A stretch of 64,000 nt of DNA, taken from the NCBI RefSeq assembly GCF_029868855.1, contig NZ_JARWOV010000298.1, positions 1 to 64,000 on the forward strand. The letters are read 5' to 3'. Positions 44,563 through 53,372 of the stretch are shown one piece after another. A program made the translations under genes and the position numbers. The DNA comes from Nocardia carnea (GTDB taxonomy: Bacteria; Actinomycetota; Actinomycetes; Mycobacteriales; Mycobacteriaceae). Within the stretch, counting starts at the first letter, position 1, and every line of letters begins with the position of its first letter. Below the pieces are notes generated by a model that made no database searches, had not been told where the DNA came from, and saw nothing but the letters and a program-made list of their open reading frames with translations.

Positions 44563-45822
44563 TCACCGGTCGGGCAACCAGTTGCCGTGCAGACCCAGCG
44601 GCACCCGGCCCGGCAGGTGCACCCGCGCCACCGGATCGCCCGTGAAATCCTGCGCGGCGAGGATCACCAGGTCGGCGGCATCTCGCTGTGGATTGTGGAC
44701 ATAGGTCAGCAGATAGCCTTCGTCCTCCTCGGAGCCCGAAGCGACGAATACGGCCTCGCCCACCGCCTCCTCCGCGCCGAACCCGTGCACCTCGGCCGTG
44801 CCACCCACCAGATCGTGTTTCACCAGGGCATTACTGAACGCACCGTCCGGTGTCACACCGTCCGGTACGAACGGAACCCCGTAGAGCGCGGACGCCGCCG
44901 AATAGCCGTACCGATACGGGCGGCTGGTGTACGCCTCGTTCACCCGCGGGAAGTCCTGCGGCCGATCATCGATGCGCCGCTGGTGGATTCGGTCCGCGGT
45001 GAGGGTCCAGCGGTCCAGTACGGGCCGGATCCCGCCGGGATCGGCGGGGTCGAAAGGTTCCTCCGCCGTTACCAGGTCGAGCACGATCGAATCGCCGTCG
45101 TCGTAGGCGTTCAGTGTGTGACTGACATGCACCGGGCCGATTTCCAGCCAGCGCACGTCACCGCCGCTGCGCGACATCACCCCGACACGTGTCGGATGTT
45201 GCGGCAGCCATCGGCAGTCGAAACCGTCGAATCCCAGCGGGGTGTCCCACAGCACCACATGGTCGCGGGTCAGCGCGAAATCGTGCAGGAACGGCGTCCG
45301 CGGCATCGGGATGGTGGTGGCACGCACGATTTCCCCCGCCGCCCCGGTGACGATGTGCTGAACGAAATCCCGGCCCGGCATATACGACAGTGAGTGGAGT
45401 TCACCGGTTACCGGGTCGTGCTTGGCATGGGCTCCGGCGGTGAACCCCTCGGGTGTACAGCCCAGGTCACCGAGCCCGACCGTGTTGAGCTCATCGTCCA
45501 GCTCGGCGGGCGGCAGACCACCCTCCGCCATCGCGAAAACGCGCCCGGCGTGCTCGAGTACATGCACCATCGGGGCGAAGCCCGGTGTACGCACGAAACG
45601 ATTCCGGTACCACTGCGCGCGGCCCTCGCGCAGCCGTATCCCGTGGACCATGCCCTGTCCCATACCCCAGATATGGGCCGCGGGGTCCTCCACCCCCAGC
45701 GGATTCGGTCCGTTGCGCAGGTAGCGGCCGTTCAGCTCGTCCGGGATACGCCCCGTGACAGCAAGATCGAAGGCAGTGATCTCTTCGGCGACAGGAGCGA
45801 AATGGTTGTCCAGATACTTCAT
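44563..45822 (-). CDS. Carotenoid oxygenase family protein
   Basis: A 419-residue carotenoid cleavage oxygenase of seven-bladed propeller type: NGRYLRNGPNPLG near the start, GMGQGMVHGIRLREG, HAKHDPVTGELHSLSY, FLHDFALTRDHVVLWDTP and a C-terminal HGNWL, which together hold the four iron-binding His residues. It would cleave a conjugated polyene or stilbene-type double bond with O2; lignostilbene and apocarotenal substrates are both possible. ATG 45822 coincides with a leaderless start 6 bases after TACGTT. It is followed by its probable regulator. Confidence 0.9.
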   Translation of the reverse strand: MKYLDNHFAPVAEEITAFDLAVTGRIPDELNGRYLRNGPNPLGVEDPAAHIWGMGQGMVHGIRLREGRAQWYRNRFVRTPGFAPMVHVLEHAGRVFAMAEGGLPPAELDDELNTVGLGDLGCTPEGFTAGAHAKHDPVTGELHSLSYMPGRDFVQHIVTGAAGEIVRATTIPMPRTPFLHDFALTRDHVVLWDTPLGFDGFDCRWLPQHPTRVGVMSRSGGDVRWLEIGPVHVSHTLNAYDDGDSIVLDLVTAEEPFDPADPGGIRPVLDRWTLTADRIHQRRIDDRPQDFPRVNEAYTSRPYRYGYSAASALYGVPFVPDGVTPDGAFSNALVKHDLVGGTAEVHGFGAEEAVGEAVFVASGSEEDEGYLLTYVHNPQRDAADLVILAAQDFTGDPVARVHLPGRVPLGLHGNWLPDR

Positions 45823-45828
45823 GTGGAC

Positions 45829-45834
45829 AACGTA
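45829..45834 (-). promoter_or_regulatory. -10 element for a leaderless carotenoid oxygenase start
   Basis: TACGTT on the minus strand, 6 bases before ATG 45822. The TCTGCAC operator-like repeats begin 22 bp upstream of it. Confidence 0.5.
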
Positions 45835-45855
45835 TGCAGTCGACTCGAAAAACCC

Positions 45856-45895
45856 TCTGCACGAGGAAAAATACCGCTCTCTGCACTAGTGCAGA
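45856..45895. promoter_or_regulatory. TCTGCAC repeat cluster, putative operator
   Basis: The half-site TCTGCAC occurs at 45856-45862 and again at 45880-45886, where with its inverted copy GTGCAGA (45889-45895) it makes a perfect 16-bp palindrome. The cluster lies just upstream of the carotenoid oxygenase promoter, and may also face the plus-strand gene at 46165. The GntR-TetR regulator encoded in the same operon is the natural candidate to bind it. Confidence 0.55.
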
Positions 45896-46164
45896 AGACA
45901 ATCCGCACTGCCCGGAACCGGCCCCCGGATCGGCCGCGCCGTCGAGTGCCGCCCAGCGGTATCCGGCAACACGCGCCGAGCGGCGTCGGCGCCGTTCCCG
46001 GCGGTGCGGAATATCGAGGCGACATAGCCGGTCGCGCCTTGATACTGTCCGAGCGCCGGCCGCGGGACTCCGGCGCGACTTCCGGACGTTGACTCTGAAT
46101 CAGCCAATTCGCTGTTCGCGCCCCTATACCCCGGCCGGCGCCCATCGATCGACCAGGACAAGTC
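45896..46164. other. Intergenic region upstream of the VWA/ARPP pair
   Basis: About 270 bases. It has TTGACT at 46089-46094 and TATACC at 46125-46130, too far apart to form one promoter. A CAGGACA ribosome-binding site precedes ATG 46165. A search by eye for a Y-RNA-like or tRNA-like element, because of the Ro-like gene downstream, found none. Confidence 0.4.
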
Positions 46165-47586
46165 ATGAGTGTGCGCAGCGACCAGATCGCGACCGAGGAT
46201 GTGCTGCTCTTCGCCAACGCTTCGATCACCGCGACCGGTCAGCGTGAATTCCATTCCGGACAGCGCCGCCAGCAACTCTCCCTGGATTTTCTGCACGACT
46301 ACATGCTCGGCAACTATCGCGAGCTGTACACCGCGATCCTGGCGCTCGACATCAACGACCACAACGCGGCGGCGATGATCCTGCGGCTGCTGGCGACCGC
46401 GGGTGAGGCGAGCCCCGAGCAGCGCCGCACAGAAGGGCTGATGATCGCCCGGCGGCTCGAATTGCTCCCCGCGCAGCGGGTCTACCGGCTGCTGCGGCGG
46501 ATACGCGAGGCGGGCATCAACAACCGGCGCACCCGGGCCATCATCCGCGATTGGCTCGTGACCCGCCCGGATCCGGACCTCGACGCGGTGAAGTATCGGG
46601 GTGCGCTCGCGACAACACTGCGGCACACCCATCTTCCACCGCAGCACACGGAACTGGGCGACTTCCTGTTCGCACCGCACCGCCGTACGCGGTACACCAC
46701 ACCGTTGCTCGAGGCGTGGCGCGCGGCGCATTACGCGAAGAGTGGACTCTACGACCTTCCGTACACGGTCGCCGAGGGATTCGCCGCCCGGCGTCACATC
46801 GACCGAGAGGAATTCCTGTCGGGTATCGCGCCGCGGATGACCCGGCTGGAACGATTGCGCCTGCAGGAATCCGCCCGCAGGCACGGTGCCTCGGCGGTGC
46901 AGGCAGACCTGAACGGAATGCCGTTGACCCGCTTGGCCTCCTATGTGCTCGCGCTGCCACTCGACGACCGGGTACAGCGGCGCGCAGAGCTCACCGCGGC
47001 CTTGTACTCGGCGGCCGGCCGTGCTGCCGGCGCCGAGCGGGGACGCTGGGGGAAGGTGGCCGCGGTGCTGGACGACAGCTTCTCCAGCACCGGCTCCACC
47101 GTGAAGCGGCGACGCCCGCTCGCGGTGGCACTGGCCTGCCATTATCTTCTCGAGGTCCTCGCCGCCGAGTATGTTCCGCTGTGGACATCCGGGCGCGACG
47201 ATGCTCTGCTCGGCTATCCGTACGGAGCGACCCCACTCGGGCACCGCATCATCGATGCACTCGATACCGCACCCGATCGCGTCGTCATCGTGTCCGACGG
47301 CTGGGACAACGCTCCACCCGGCCTCGCCGCCGAGGTGCTTCGCGTCTGGTATTCCCAGCTGGATCCGGACGGCCGTGTCGATATCGTGCACCTCAACCCG
47401 GTCTACGATTCCGGTGATTTCGATGTCCGCCGGATCGCAACCACCGTACCGACCGCCGGAATCCGCACCGCCGAGGATCTTCCCGCCCTCGTCGAGCTCG
47501 CCCATTTCTCCAACGGTCGTACCGAGTTGGCCGATCTGACGGCCTATCTCGCCGTGCGGACCAGGCGATTCCTGGAGGCAGGATGA
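46165..47586 (+). CDS. Ro/TROVE-like helical repeat plus VWA protein
   Basis: 473 residues. Residues ~35-290 are helical repeats resembling the HEAT-like ring of Ro60/TROVE proteins (LHDYMLGNYRELYTAILALD, HNAAAMILRLLATAG). Residues ~297-470 look like a von Willebrand A domain with a MIDAS: DDSFS (Asp303, Ser305, Ser307), Thr356 and Asp378 in VIVSDGWDN. Ro proteins bind misfolded or small structured RNAs. The next gene overlaps by 4 bp. The TROVE link is by architecture only and could be wrong; the VWA part is firmer. Confidence 0.68.
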   Translation: MSVRSDQIATEDVLLFANASITATGQREFHSGQRRQQLSLDFLHDYMLGNYRELYTAILALDINDHNAAAMILRLLATAGEASPEQRRTEGLMIARRLELLPAQRVYRLLRRIREAGINNRRTRAIIRDWLVTRPDPDLDAVKYRGALATTLRHTHLPPQHTELGDFLFAPHRRTRYTTPLLEAWRAAHYAKSGLYDLPYTVAEGFAARRHIDREEFLSGIAPRMTRLERLRLQESARRHGASAVQADLNGMPLTRLASYVLALPLDDRVQRRAELTAALYSAAGRAAGAERGRWGKVAAVLDDSFSSTGSTVKRRRPLAVALACHYLLEVLAAEYVPLWTSGRDDALLGYPYGATPLGHRIIDALDTAPDRVVIVSDGWDNAPPGLAAEVLRVWYSQLDPDGRVDIVHLNPVYDSGDFDVRRIATTVPTAGIRTAEDLPALVELAHFSNGRTELADLTAYLAVRTRRFLEAG

Positions 47587-48722
47587 CCGCGCTGGACCTC
47601 ACCGGTCTGACCACCGGACCCGCGCAGGTCTGGGGCGGTGTGCGGCTGGTACCGCTACTGCGCGCGGAGCCGGTCACCGACCTGCGGCTGCACACCGACC
47701 TGTACGACGCCGATATCGGTGTGGTCGACCTCGGCCGCAGCTACTACACCTCTTATATTCCACACGCTTTCGTGGCCGACTGGGGTGGTGACGGCAGCCC
47801 GGCGGCCACCTACGGCACGCAGCTGACCAATCGCCGTCCCGACGACCGTATGCGGTTGCATTTCCAGCATCGGATGGTCAAGCGGCAGAACAAGGCCCGG
47901 CTCCGCTTTCTGCCACTGCATCTGGCGCTGGAGGGCTACCTGGCCCTGCACTTCGGCGGCCCGGTATTCGCCTGGGAAGAATGGTCGCGGCGGGCGCTGC
48001 GCAACGGCCTGTCGCCCCGGGCCGAGCAGGTCTACGTGGGCGCGGAAGTGAGCGGGCTGACCGACGCCCTGCGCGTCTTCGAGATCCACCCGAACCAAAG
48101 CGGCGTGCTGGTGTACATCGCCGACGTACTGGCCTCGGCCTTCGTGGTACCGCATCCCGACGACTATCGGTCACTTCATCCGAGTCTTGTCCACGATCTG
48201 TACGGCGAACTGATCTATCAGTATTCGTATCTGCCGCCGGTGACGGAGTACCGGGTACGTCTACCGGATAGCGGCATCCGTTCGGTGGCCGACCTGAGGC
48301 TCTTCGCCGGACGAGCGGAAACCGAGTGGTCGCGATTCCATGACGCCACCATGGCCGCCGGGCTGCTCGACGATACCTACGCCTGGGAACGGGTCTACCG
48401 GATGGGCCGGTTCACGCTGTCACGGTTCCTCCCATCGTTCCGGTTGAAGCATGAGAACCACATCGGCGAGACGATCACCGATGCGAAGGGCAGGGTCCTG
48501 TATCTGAAGACGTTCCGGCTCGCCGAGAACCAGGTGCGGCGTGGCTACCTGCTGTCCCAGCTGGCCATCGACGACTGGCGCCTGGCCGATACGGCCGCCC
48601 GGCTCGAGCTGAGCGAGGAACAGTTGGGTCTGCGCCTGGAGTCGGCCGGGTTCGGGTACCTTTTGCAGCAGCATGTACTCGACAGCTACCGCGCTCGGGC
48701 CCGTCGGAGGCAGCGCGGGTGA
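47583..48722 (+). CDS. ARPP-2-like domain protein
   Basis: 379 residues. I recognise the pattern of the ARPP (ADP-ribosylglycohydrolase/Rhodanese-Phosphatase-associated) family: LRLVPLLRAEPVTDLRLH-like start, SYYTSYIPHAFVADWG, LEGYLALHFGGPVFAWEEW, ALRVFEIHPNQSGVLVYIAD and VVPHPDDYRSLHPSLVHDLY. Several conserved His, Asp and Glu residues suggest a catalytic pocket. A helical C-terminal part from ~250 follows (ERVYRMGRFTLSRFLPSFRL). The start overlaps the VWA gene (ATGA), so the two products probably act together. Function is unproven; a role in RNA damage or NAD-linked conflict biology has been proposed for the family. Confidence 0.62.
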   Translation: MTALDLTGLTTGPAQVWGGVRLVPLLRAEPVTDLRLHTDLYDADIGVVDLGRSYYTSYIPHAFVADWGGDGSPAATYGTQLTNRRPDDRMRLHFQHRMVKRQNKARLRFLPLHLALEGYLALHFGGPVFAWEEWSRRALRNGLSPRAEQVYVGAEVSGLTDALRVFEIHPNQSGVLVYIADVLASAFVVPHPDDYRSLHPSLVHDLYGELIYQYSYLPPVTEYRVRLPDSGIRSVADLRLFAGRAETEWSRFHDATMAAGLLDDTYAWERVYRMGRFTLSRFLPSFRLKHENHIGETITDAKGRVLYLKTFRLAENQVRRGYLLSQLAIDDWRLADTAARLELSEEQLGLRLESAGFGYLLQQHVLDSYRARARRRQRG

Positions 48723-48783
48723 GCGGCGGCGGACACGCGAGCCGAACCGATATTTCTCGTACCGGCAGGCGGTGTTTGCCGTG

Positions 48784-50391
48784 TCAACCGTAAAGCCACA
48801 GGAGCAGGGGCAGGTAGGCAGTCGCAACGCCGAGTGCTGTGGCCGCCAGGTATCGCCGTAGCCGGGAACTACGGAGTGCCGCAACCACCGCTGTGACAAT
48901 GCAGGCGGCGAGCAGTCCGCCGGGGGTCCCGCCGGGCACGGTGAGCAGCGCGCCGGGTACGCCGGCCGCTTCGGTGGCCACGGTGAGCAGCCACCACAGC
49001 GGTGGGCCGGTGAGATACAGGATCAGCTCCGCGGGCCGGTACCAGCAGGTGGATACCACCGCGGCGGTCGCCCCGAGCACAGTGATCGGCGCGATCACCG
49101 GTGCCACGAGAATATTCGCGACCACCGCCACCACACTGAGCTTGCCGGACAAGGCGATGGTGATCGGTGTGGTGACGACGAAGGCCGCGGCGGCCACGGC
49201 GACCAGTTCGGCGGGCAACCGCCACCAGCCGCGGTCACGGAGATGGTCGGCCCAGCTCGGCGCCAACAGCAACAAGGCGCCGGTGGCCAGGACCGAAAGC
49301 GCGAAACCGGCCTGGACCGCGAGAGCGGGCCAGAGGGCGAGCAACCCGATCACCGCGGCGCACAGCGCGGGCAGCGCCTGTTTGCGGCGACCGGTCAGCA
49401 GGGCGAGCAAGGTGATCGCTCCCATGGCCGCGGCCCGCAGCACGCTGGGGTCGGGCCGGGCGATGACGACGAAGAAGACCAGCGCCGCCGCGGTCGCGCA
49501 GAAGGACAGTCGTGGACCGCAGGTCAGTACCCGGGCCAGTGCCAGCACCGCGGTCAGGAGCACCGAGAAGTTCGCGCCGCTCACCACACACAGATGTTGT
49601 AGTCCGGAGGCGACGAAATCCTCGTGAACGCGATCGGGCAAACCCGAGGTGTCCCCCACGACCAGCGCGGGAAGCAGCCCGGCCGCATCGGGTACGAGCG
49701 CGGACCGGGCGACGGCGGCCAGATCCGCGCGCACTCCCGCGGCCAGTGCCTGCCACCACGGCAGCGTCCCGGCCGCGGTCGGCGGACCGACCGGGTGCAG
49801 CGTGACGACGGTTAGATCGTGTTGCCGCGAGGGCGCGGTACGGGCCCGGAATTCGATCGGCTGCCCGGGCAGCAGTTCACCCCAGCGCGGACCGGCGGCC
49901 AGGACGACCACCGACCCTCCTGCCCGGACGACCTCGTCGCGGTAATGGAACTCACGCAGCGCGGCACGCACCACCCACAGCCTGCCCTCCCCGGACCCGC
50001 TGCTCCGCACGGGTTTCGGGTCGTCGGACGGCGTGACGACCACATGCACCGTCGCCTCGTCCGGTACCGCCCGCAGCGGATGCGCGTTCACTTGATGCTC
50101 GCGCCATGCACCCGCCAGCGCGAACCCCGCGCCGAGCACGCAGGCACCGGCCACCGTTATCGCGGCCACGCGGGAGCGCTCACTGCGGTGTGCTACCCCG
50201 ACCCACAGCAGGGCCCATGAGACGAGTGCCACCAGGATCAGCCCGACCGCCACTGCGATCCCGGCGACCCATCCCGCGGCGACGGCCGTAATCGTCACCG
50301 ACCAACAGGTCACGGCTGCCGGGAGGAGCCGGGCATCCAATACAGAACCCTCGGATTCACTGGCCGGTCTGTCATTCCCGTCCATGTTCAC
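48784..50391 (-). CDS. ComEC/Rec2-type membrane protein, channel part only
   Basis: 535 residues with a DUF4131-like N-terminal domain, two early membrane helices, and a competence domain of about eight helices starting LLPALVVGDTSGLPDRVHED and DFVASGLQHLCVVSGANFSVL. The protein ends after the membrane part; the C-terminal metallo-beta-lactamase nuclease domain of full ComEC is missing, as in mycobacterial copies. It lies 66 bp after the comEA-like gene. Transport of single-stranded DNA across the membrane is the family role, but natural competence here is unproven. Confidence 0.88.
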   Translation of the reverse strand: MNMDGNDRPASESEGSVLDARLLPAAVTCWSVTITAVAAGWVAGIAVAVGLILVALVSWALLWVGVAHRSERSRVAAITVAGACVLGAGFALAGAWREHQVNAHPLRAVPDEATVHVVVTPSDDPKPVRSSGSGEGRLWVVRAALREFHYRDEVVRAGGSVVVLAAGPRWGELLPGQPIEFRARTAPSRQHDLTVVTLHPVGPPTAAGTLPWWQALAAGVRADLAAVARSALVPDAAGLLPALVVGDTSGLPDRVHEDFVASGLQHLCVVSGANFSVLLTAVLALARVLTCGPRLSFCATAAALVFFVVIARPDPSVLRAAAMGAITLLALLTGRRKQALPALCAAVIGLLALWPALAVQAGFALSVLATGALLLLAPSWADHLRDRGWWRLPAELVAVAAAAFVVTTPITIALSGKLSVVAVVANILVAPVIAPITVLGATAAVVSTCWYRPAELILYLTGPPLWWLLTVATEAAGVPGALLTVPGGTPGGLLAACIVTAVVAALRSSRLRRYLAATALGVATAYLPLLLWLYG

Positions 50392-50457
50392 CGGTGACCG
50401 TCCGAACCGCTCACCGGTGGAACCGGGCGAGCGTCGGCTCGATACTTCCCGCCTCGG

Positions 50458-51351
50458 TCATACCGCCACCAGTTCGCGCAGCCGCGCGAGCCGGGCCGGG
50501 CCGATCCCGTCGACCTCGGCCAGTTGTTCCACATCGGTGAAGCGTCCGTTCGTCTCCCGCCAGGCGATGATCGCCTTCGCAGTGACCGGGCCGACACCGG
50601 GCAGCGCGTCGAGATCCGACTCGGTGGCAGAGTTCAGGTCGACCGGGGTCCCTGTGTCGGGGGCCGCGCCCTCGGCCTCCGGGACTGCTGCCACTGTTTT
50701 TCCTCCACTCACGGTGGCGCTGCCGGGCGGCGGGGTTGCGGTATCGGCGGGACCGACCCGGACCTGATCGCCGTCGGCGAGGCGCTGGGCCAGATTGAGC
50801 CCGGTCAGGTCGGCGCCGGACAATGCGCCACCGGCGGCGTCGAGTGCGTCGGCTACCCGGGCACCGGGTGGTAACCGAACCAGACCGGTCTTGTGCACCA
50901 GCCCGACCACGCTCACCACCAGCTCGTCCGGCGGCGGGCCCGGTGCGGTTCCGGGTACGGCGGGCGTGGTCACCGAAACCGGTACCGCCGCGGATAGCGC
51001 TGCGGGATGGGCGGCCGGTAGCGGGGGTACGGGTTGCGCGACAGGGCGTTCCCAGAACACCACCACCAGCGTGACCAGACAGGCGAGCAACCCGACCCCC
51101 GCCATGGTCGCCACACCGCGGCGGCCCGGGTCCAGTCGCGCACCACGGAATCGTGGCGGGATCAGGCGCTCCCGCCAGGTGCGGGCGTCGGGCTCGGCGT
51201 CGAGCCAGCGCGGGGTGCGGACACCATCGTCATCGTCGGTGAGGGCGGTATTCGGGTGCGGGGGATCGATCCCCGAATCGTCGCGCCGGCCGCCGCCGAG
51301 GTATCCGCCCAGCTGCCGGTGTACCCGTTCCCGCTCGTCTTGTCGTGCCAT
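50458..51351 (-). CDS. ComEA-like helix-hairpin-helix protein
   Basis: 297 residues. An Arg-rich cytoplasmic N-terminus, one membrane helix (VATMAGVGLLACLVTLVVVF), a Pro/Ala linker, an SLBB domain (VSVVGLVHKTGLVRLPPGAR) and a C-terminal ComEA domain with two helix-hairpin-helix motifs (ESDLDALPGVGPVTAKAIIA and VDGIGPARLARLREL). It would bind double-stranded DNA outside the membrane for ComEC. ATG 51351 is supported by TAGCGT 7 bases upstream; the frame is open to 51423. Confidence 0.9.
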   Translation of the reverse strand: MARQDERERVHRQLGGYLGGGRRDDSGIDPPHPNTALTDDDDGVRTPRWLDAEPDARTWRERLIPPRFRGARLDPGRRGVATMAGVGLLACLVTLVVVFWERPVAQPVPPLPAAHPAALSAAVPVSVTTPAVPGTAPGPPPDELVVSVVGLVHKTGLVRLPPGARVADALDAAGGALSGADLTGLNLAQRLADGDQVRVGPADTATPPPGSATVSGGKTVAAVPEAEGAAPDTGTPVDLNSATESDLDALPGVGPVTAKAIIAWRETNGRFTDVEQLAEVDGIGPARLARLRELVAV

Positions 51352-51358
51352 GCTCGCG

Positions 51359-51364
51359 ACGCTA
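51359..51364 (-). promoter_or_regulatory. -10 element for a leaderless comEA start
   Basis: TAGCGT on the minus strand, 7 bases before ATG 51351; supports this start and a comEA-comEC transcript. Confidence 0.45.
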
Positions 51365-51469
51365 GGCCGACAGTGGTACCCGACCTCCGGCTCGACCAGG
51401 CACTTCGACAAACCTGTGGACAACCTGGTTCTGTAGACAACCAGCTCCCCGGCCGACGGAAAAGCGGGC

Positions 51470-52312
51470 TCAGCCCCACCCGCCGGGCAGGACCAGCACC
51501 CCGACCGCTCCGACCCCGAGATGTACCCCGAGCGCGGGACCGAATTCCGCCGTCAGGATCTCCCGAACCTGCGGAAGGCGTTCACGCAACTGGGCGATCA
51601 CCGTCTCCGCCGCATCGGCCGCATCCAAATGCTGTACTCCCAGAACGGCTTCCCCCGATCCGGCCGCGGCCGCCGCTGCCGCCACCAGTTTCACGACCGC
51701 CTTCGACCGGGTGCGTACTTTCTCCCGCAACTCCAGCCGACCCTGCACCAGCTGCAGGATCGGTTTGCTCACCAATTCACTGGCGAAGAATCCGGCCGCG
51801 GTACTGAGTCGTCCACCGCGACGGAGTTGTTCGGTGCGATTCACCAGGATGAAGGTGTGCGAATTCTCCGCCGCCGTGACAGCGGTCCGGTGCACCGCGG
51901 CCAGCGGGGCCCCGGCCGCGGCCGACCGGGCGGCGGCCCGCGCCGGCAGTCCCGTTGCCAGGCCGGCCCCGAGCGAATCCACCAATCGCACCGATTCTTC
52001 GGCGCCCATATCCCGCACCGCCTGCCGCCCGGACTCCCAGGTGGCGGACAGCTGCCGGGACAGATGCACCGCGACCACCCCGTCACCACCGCTACGCGCC
52101 AGGGCCGCGGTGTACGCGTGCCGGAGCTCACCCGGGGACGGTGCGGAGGTGCTGACCGAATCCGCGGTGTAATCGATATCGAGGTCGTCGACACCTTCGC
52201 GGATCGTTGTGTCCCCCACCAGGACATGCAGGGGCACGATATCGATACCCAGCTCACCGATGAGGTCCGCGGGCAGACTGGCGGACGAATCGGTGACCAC
52301 CACGACCGCCAC
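51470..52312 (-). CDS. DegV family fatty-acid-binding protein
   Basis: 280 residues, DegV fold: VVVTDSSASLPADLIGELGI at the start, the TSAPSPGELRHAYTAAL segment and VVAVHLSRQLSATWESGRQA. DegV proteins bind single fatty acids and in firmicutes serve fatty-acid kinase; no FakA gene is visible here. GTG 52312 lies 3 bp past the octT stop, so it is the last gene of the gpgP-octT unit. Confidence 0.92.
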   Translation of the reverse strand: MAVVVVTDSSASLPADLIGELGIDIVPLHVLVGDTTIREGVDDLDIDYTADSVSTSAPSPGELRHAYTAALARSGGDGVVAVHLSRQLSATWESGRQAVRDMGAEESVRLVDSLGAGLATGLPARAAARSAAAGAPLAAVHRTAVTAAENSHTFILVNRTEQLRRGGRLSTAAGFFASELVSKPILQLVQGRLELREKVRTRSKAVVKLVAAAAAAAGSGEAVLGVQHLDAADAAETVIAQLRERLPQVREILTAEFGPALGVHLGVGAVGVLVLPGGWG

Positions 52313-52315
52313 GGC

Positions 52316-53185
52316 TCACCCCACCTCGCGCAGTGTTTTCACCATCGATTTGGCAACCTCGGAATGCCCGTCCCACCCCCAGTGGATACCGTCGGGGTTG
52401 GCGTCACCGGAGAAGATGTTGTCGTGCACGGCGGCCTTCAGATCGACCAGCGGTACACCGGTACGCGCCGACCAGCTCTCGAGTGCCCGCACCGCCGGTT
52501 CCCGGCCGCGGTGCACCCGCCCGTACGCATCGCAGTCGTGCACCGACGGCAATACCGCCACCATCGGCAGATCGGGCCGCAGCTGGGCCAGTGCCGTACG
52601 GCACTGCTCCAGGTAGTCCACGCTGATCTCCGGCGGCAAAGCTACCCGGCTGCCCAGTTTCGAGGCTCTGGGCTGGACCCACTGGTAGACCGAACGCACC
52701 ACCCGGCGCAGCCCCGGCGGCCGGACGTAGCGGATCAGTTCGCGTAGCGCGGTGGGCAGCGGCGAGGGCAGCGAATCCATCCCGCCCACCGCGAAAACCA
52801 CCGCACCCGCGTGCGGTACGGCCGCCCAGACCCGGGGGTCGCCGATCAGTGCCCAGTAGGCATCGCGGCAGGTCCATCCGATACGGGCGACCAGTTCGAC
52901 ATCCCAGTCGAGTTCGGACGCCACCAGATTCGGCCAGATCCGGGGATGGTCGGCGGGAAGACCGCCCTTGGGCCCGAAATAGGACAGCGAATCGGCGATC
53001 ACCAGCAGGACCGGCCGGCGACTCGCCGGATCCCCGGCCGCGGATTCGTCGAGTGGGAGGGCGGTGGGCGCGCCGTCGGTGTGATCCCCGGTCGAGCCGG
53101 TTCCCGGCACAGGCCGCCGATCGGCCGAACCCGCTACCGGCCCGGCCGATTCCGGCCGGTTCGTCTCCTCCGACCTGGCTGTCAC
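52316..53185 (-). CDS. octT: SGNH-fold acyltransferase, OctT-like
   Basis: 289 residues. After a disordered Pro/Thr-rich N-terminus comes an SGNH/GDSL domain: nucleophile block [11 protein letters not shown], a GGMDS block and the C-terminal [10 protein letters not shown] with the catalytic Asp-His. In mycobacteria the gene in this position (Rv2418c) encodes the octanoyltransferase acting on diglucosylglycerate in methylglucose lipopolysaccharide synthesis, and gpgP lies nearby here too. GTG 53185 follows AGGAGGG; the frame is open to 53290. Confidence 0.82.
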   Translation of the reverse strand: MTARSEETNRPESAGPVAGSADRRPVPGTGSTGDHTDGAPTALPLDESAAGDPASRRPVLLVIADSLSYFGPKGGLPADHPRIWPNLVASELDWDVELVARIGWTCRDAYWALIGDPRVWAAVPHAGAVVFAVGGMDSLPSPLPTALRELIRYVRPPGLRRVVRSVYQWVQPRASKLGSRVALPPEISVDYLEQCRTALAQLRPDLPMVAVLPSVHDCDAYGRVHRGREPAVRALESWSARTGVPLVDLKAAVHDNIFSGDANPDGIHWGWDGHSEVAKSMVKTLREVG

Positions 53186-53204
53186 TGCGCGACCCTCCTG
53201 ATGA

Positions 53205-53372
53205 TCAGACTGCCTTACGCATATCGTCGCCGTCGGTGTTCTCGGCGTTTTCGTCCCGCTGCGGCTCGGTCGCCGGGCCGAACAGCGCATCGGGTAGCGC
53301 GCGTTCCGGTTTCGCGGAAACCCGCTGGAACAGTTCGTCGGGGATCTGCCGGTTCAGGTCTTCAGATGACAT
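53205..53372 (-). CDS. 55-residue ORF between gpgP and octT
   Basis: [20 protein letters not shown] is the start of a 55-codon frame that overlaps the end of gpgP by 11 bp and ends 19 bp before octT; the octT ribosome-binding site lies within that short gap. Composition is acidic and hydrophilic ([20 protein letters not shown] at the end) with no membrane segment. The tight fit into the otherwise empty 176-bp gap, and the absence of a separate octT promoter, support it. It resembles no family known to me. Confidence 0.55.
   Translation of the reverse strand: MSSEDLNRQIPDELFQRVSAKPERALPDALFGPATEPQRDENAENTDGDDMRKAV

Noticed and set aside
45896-46164. Y-RNA or tRNA-like non-coding RNA upstream of the Ro-like gene.
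   Set aside because: No T-loop-like sequence or long stem of the expected form was seen.
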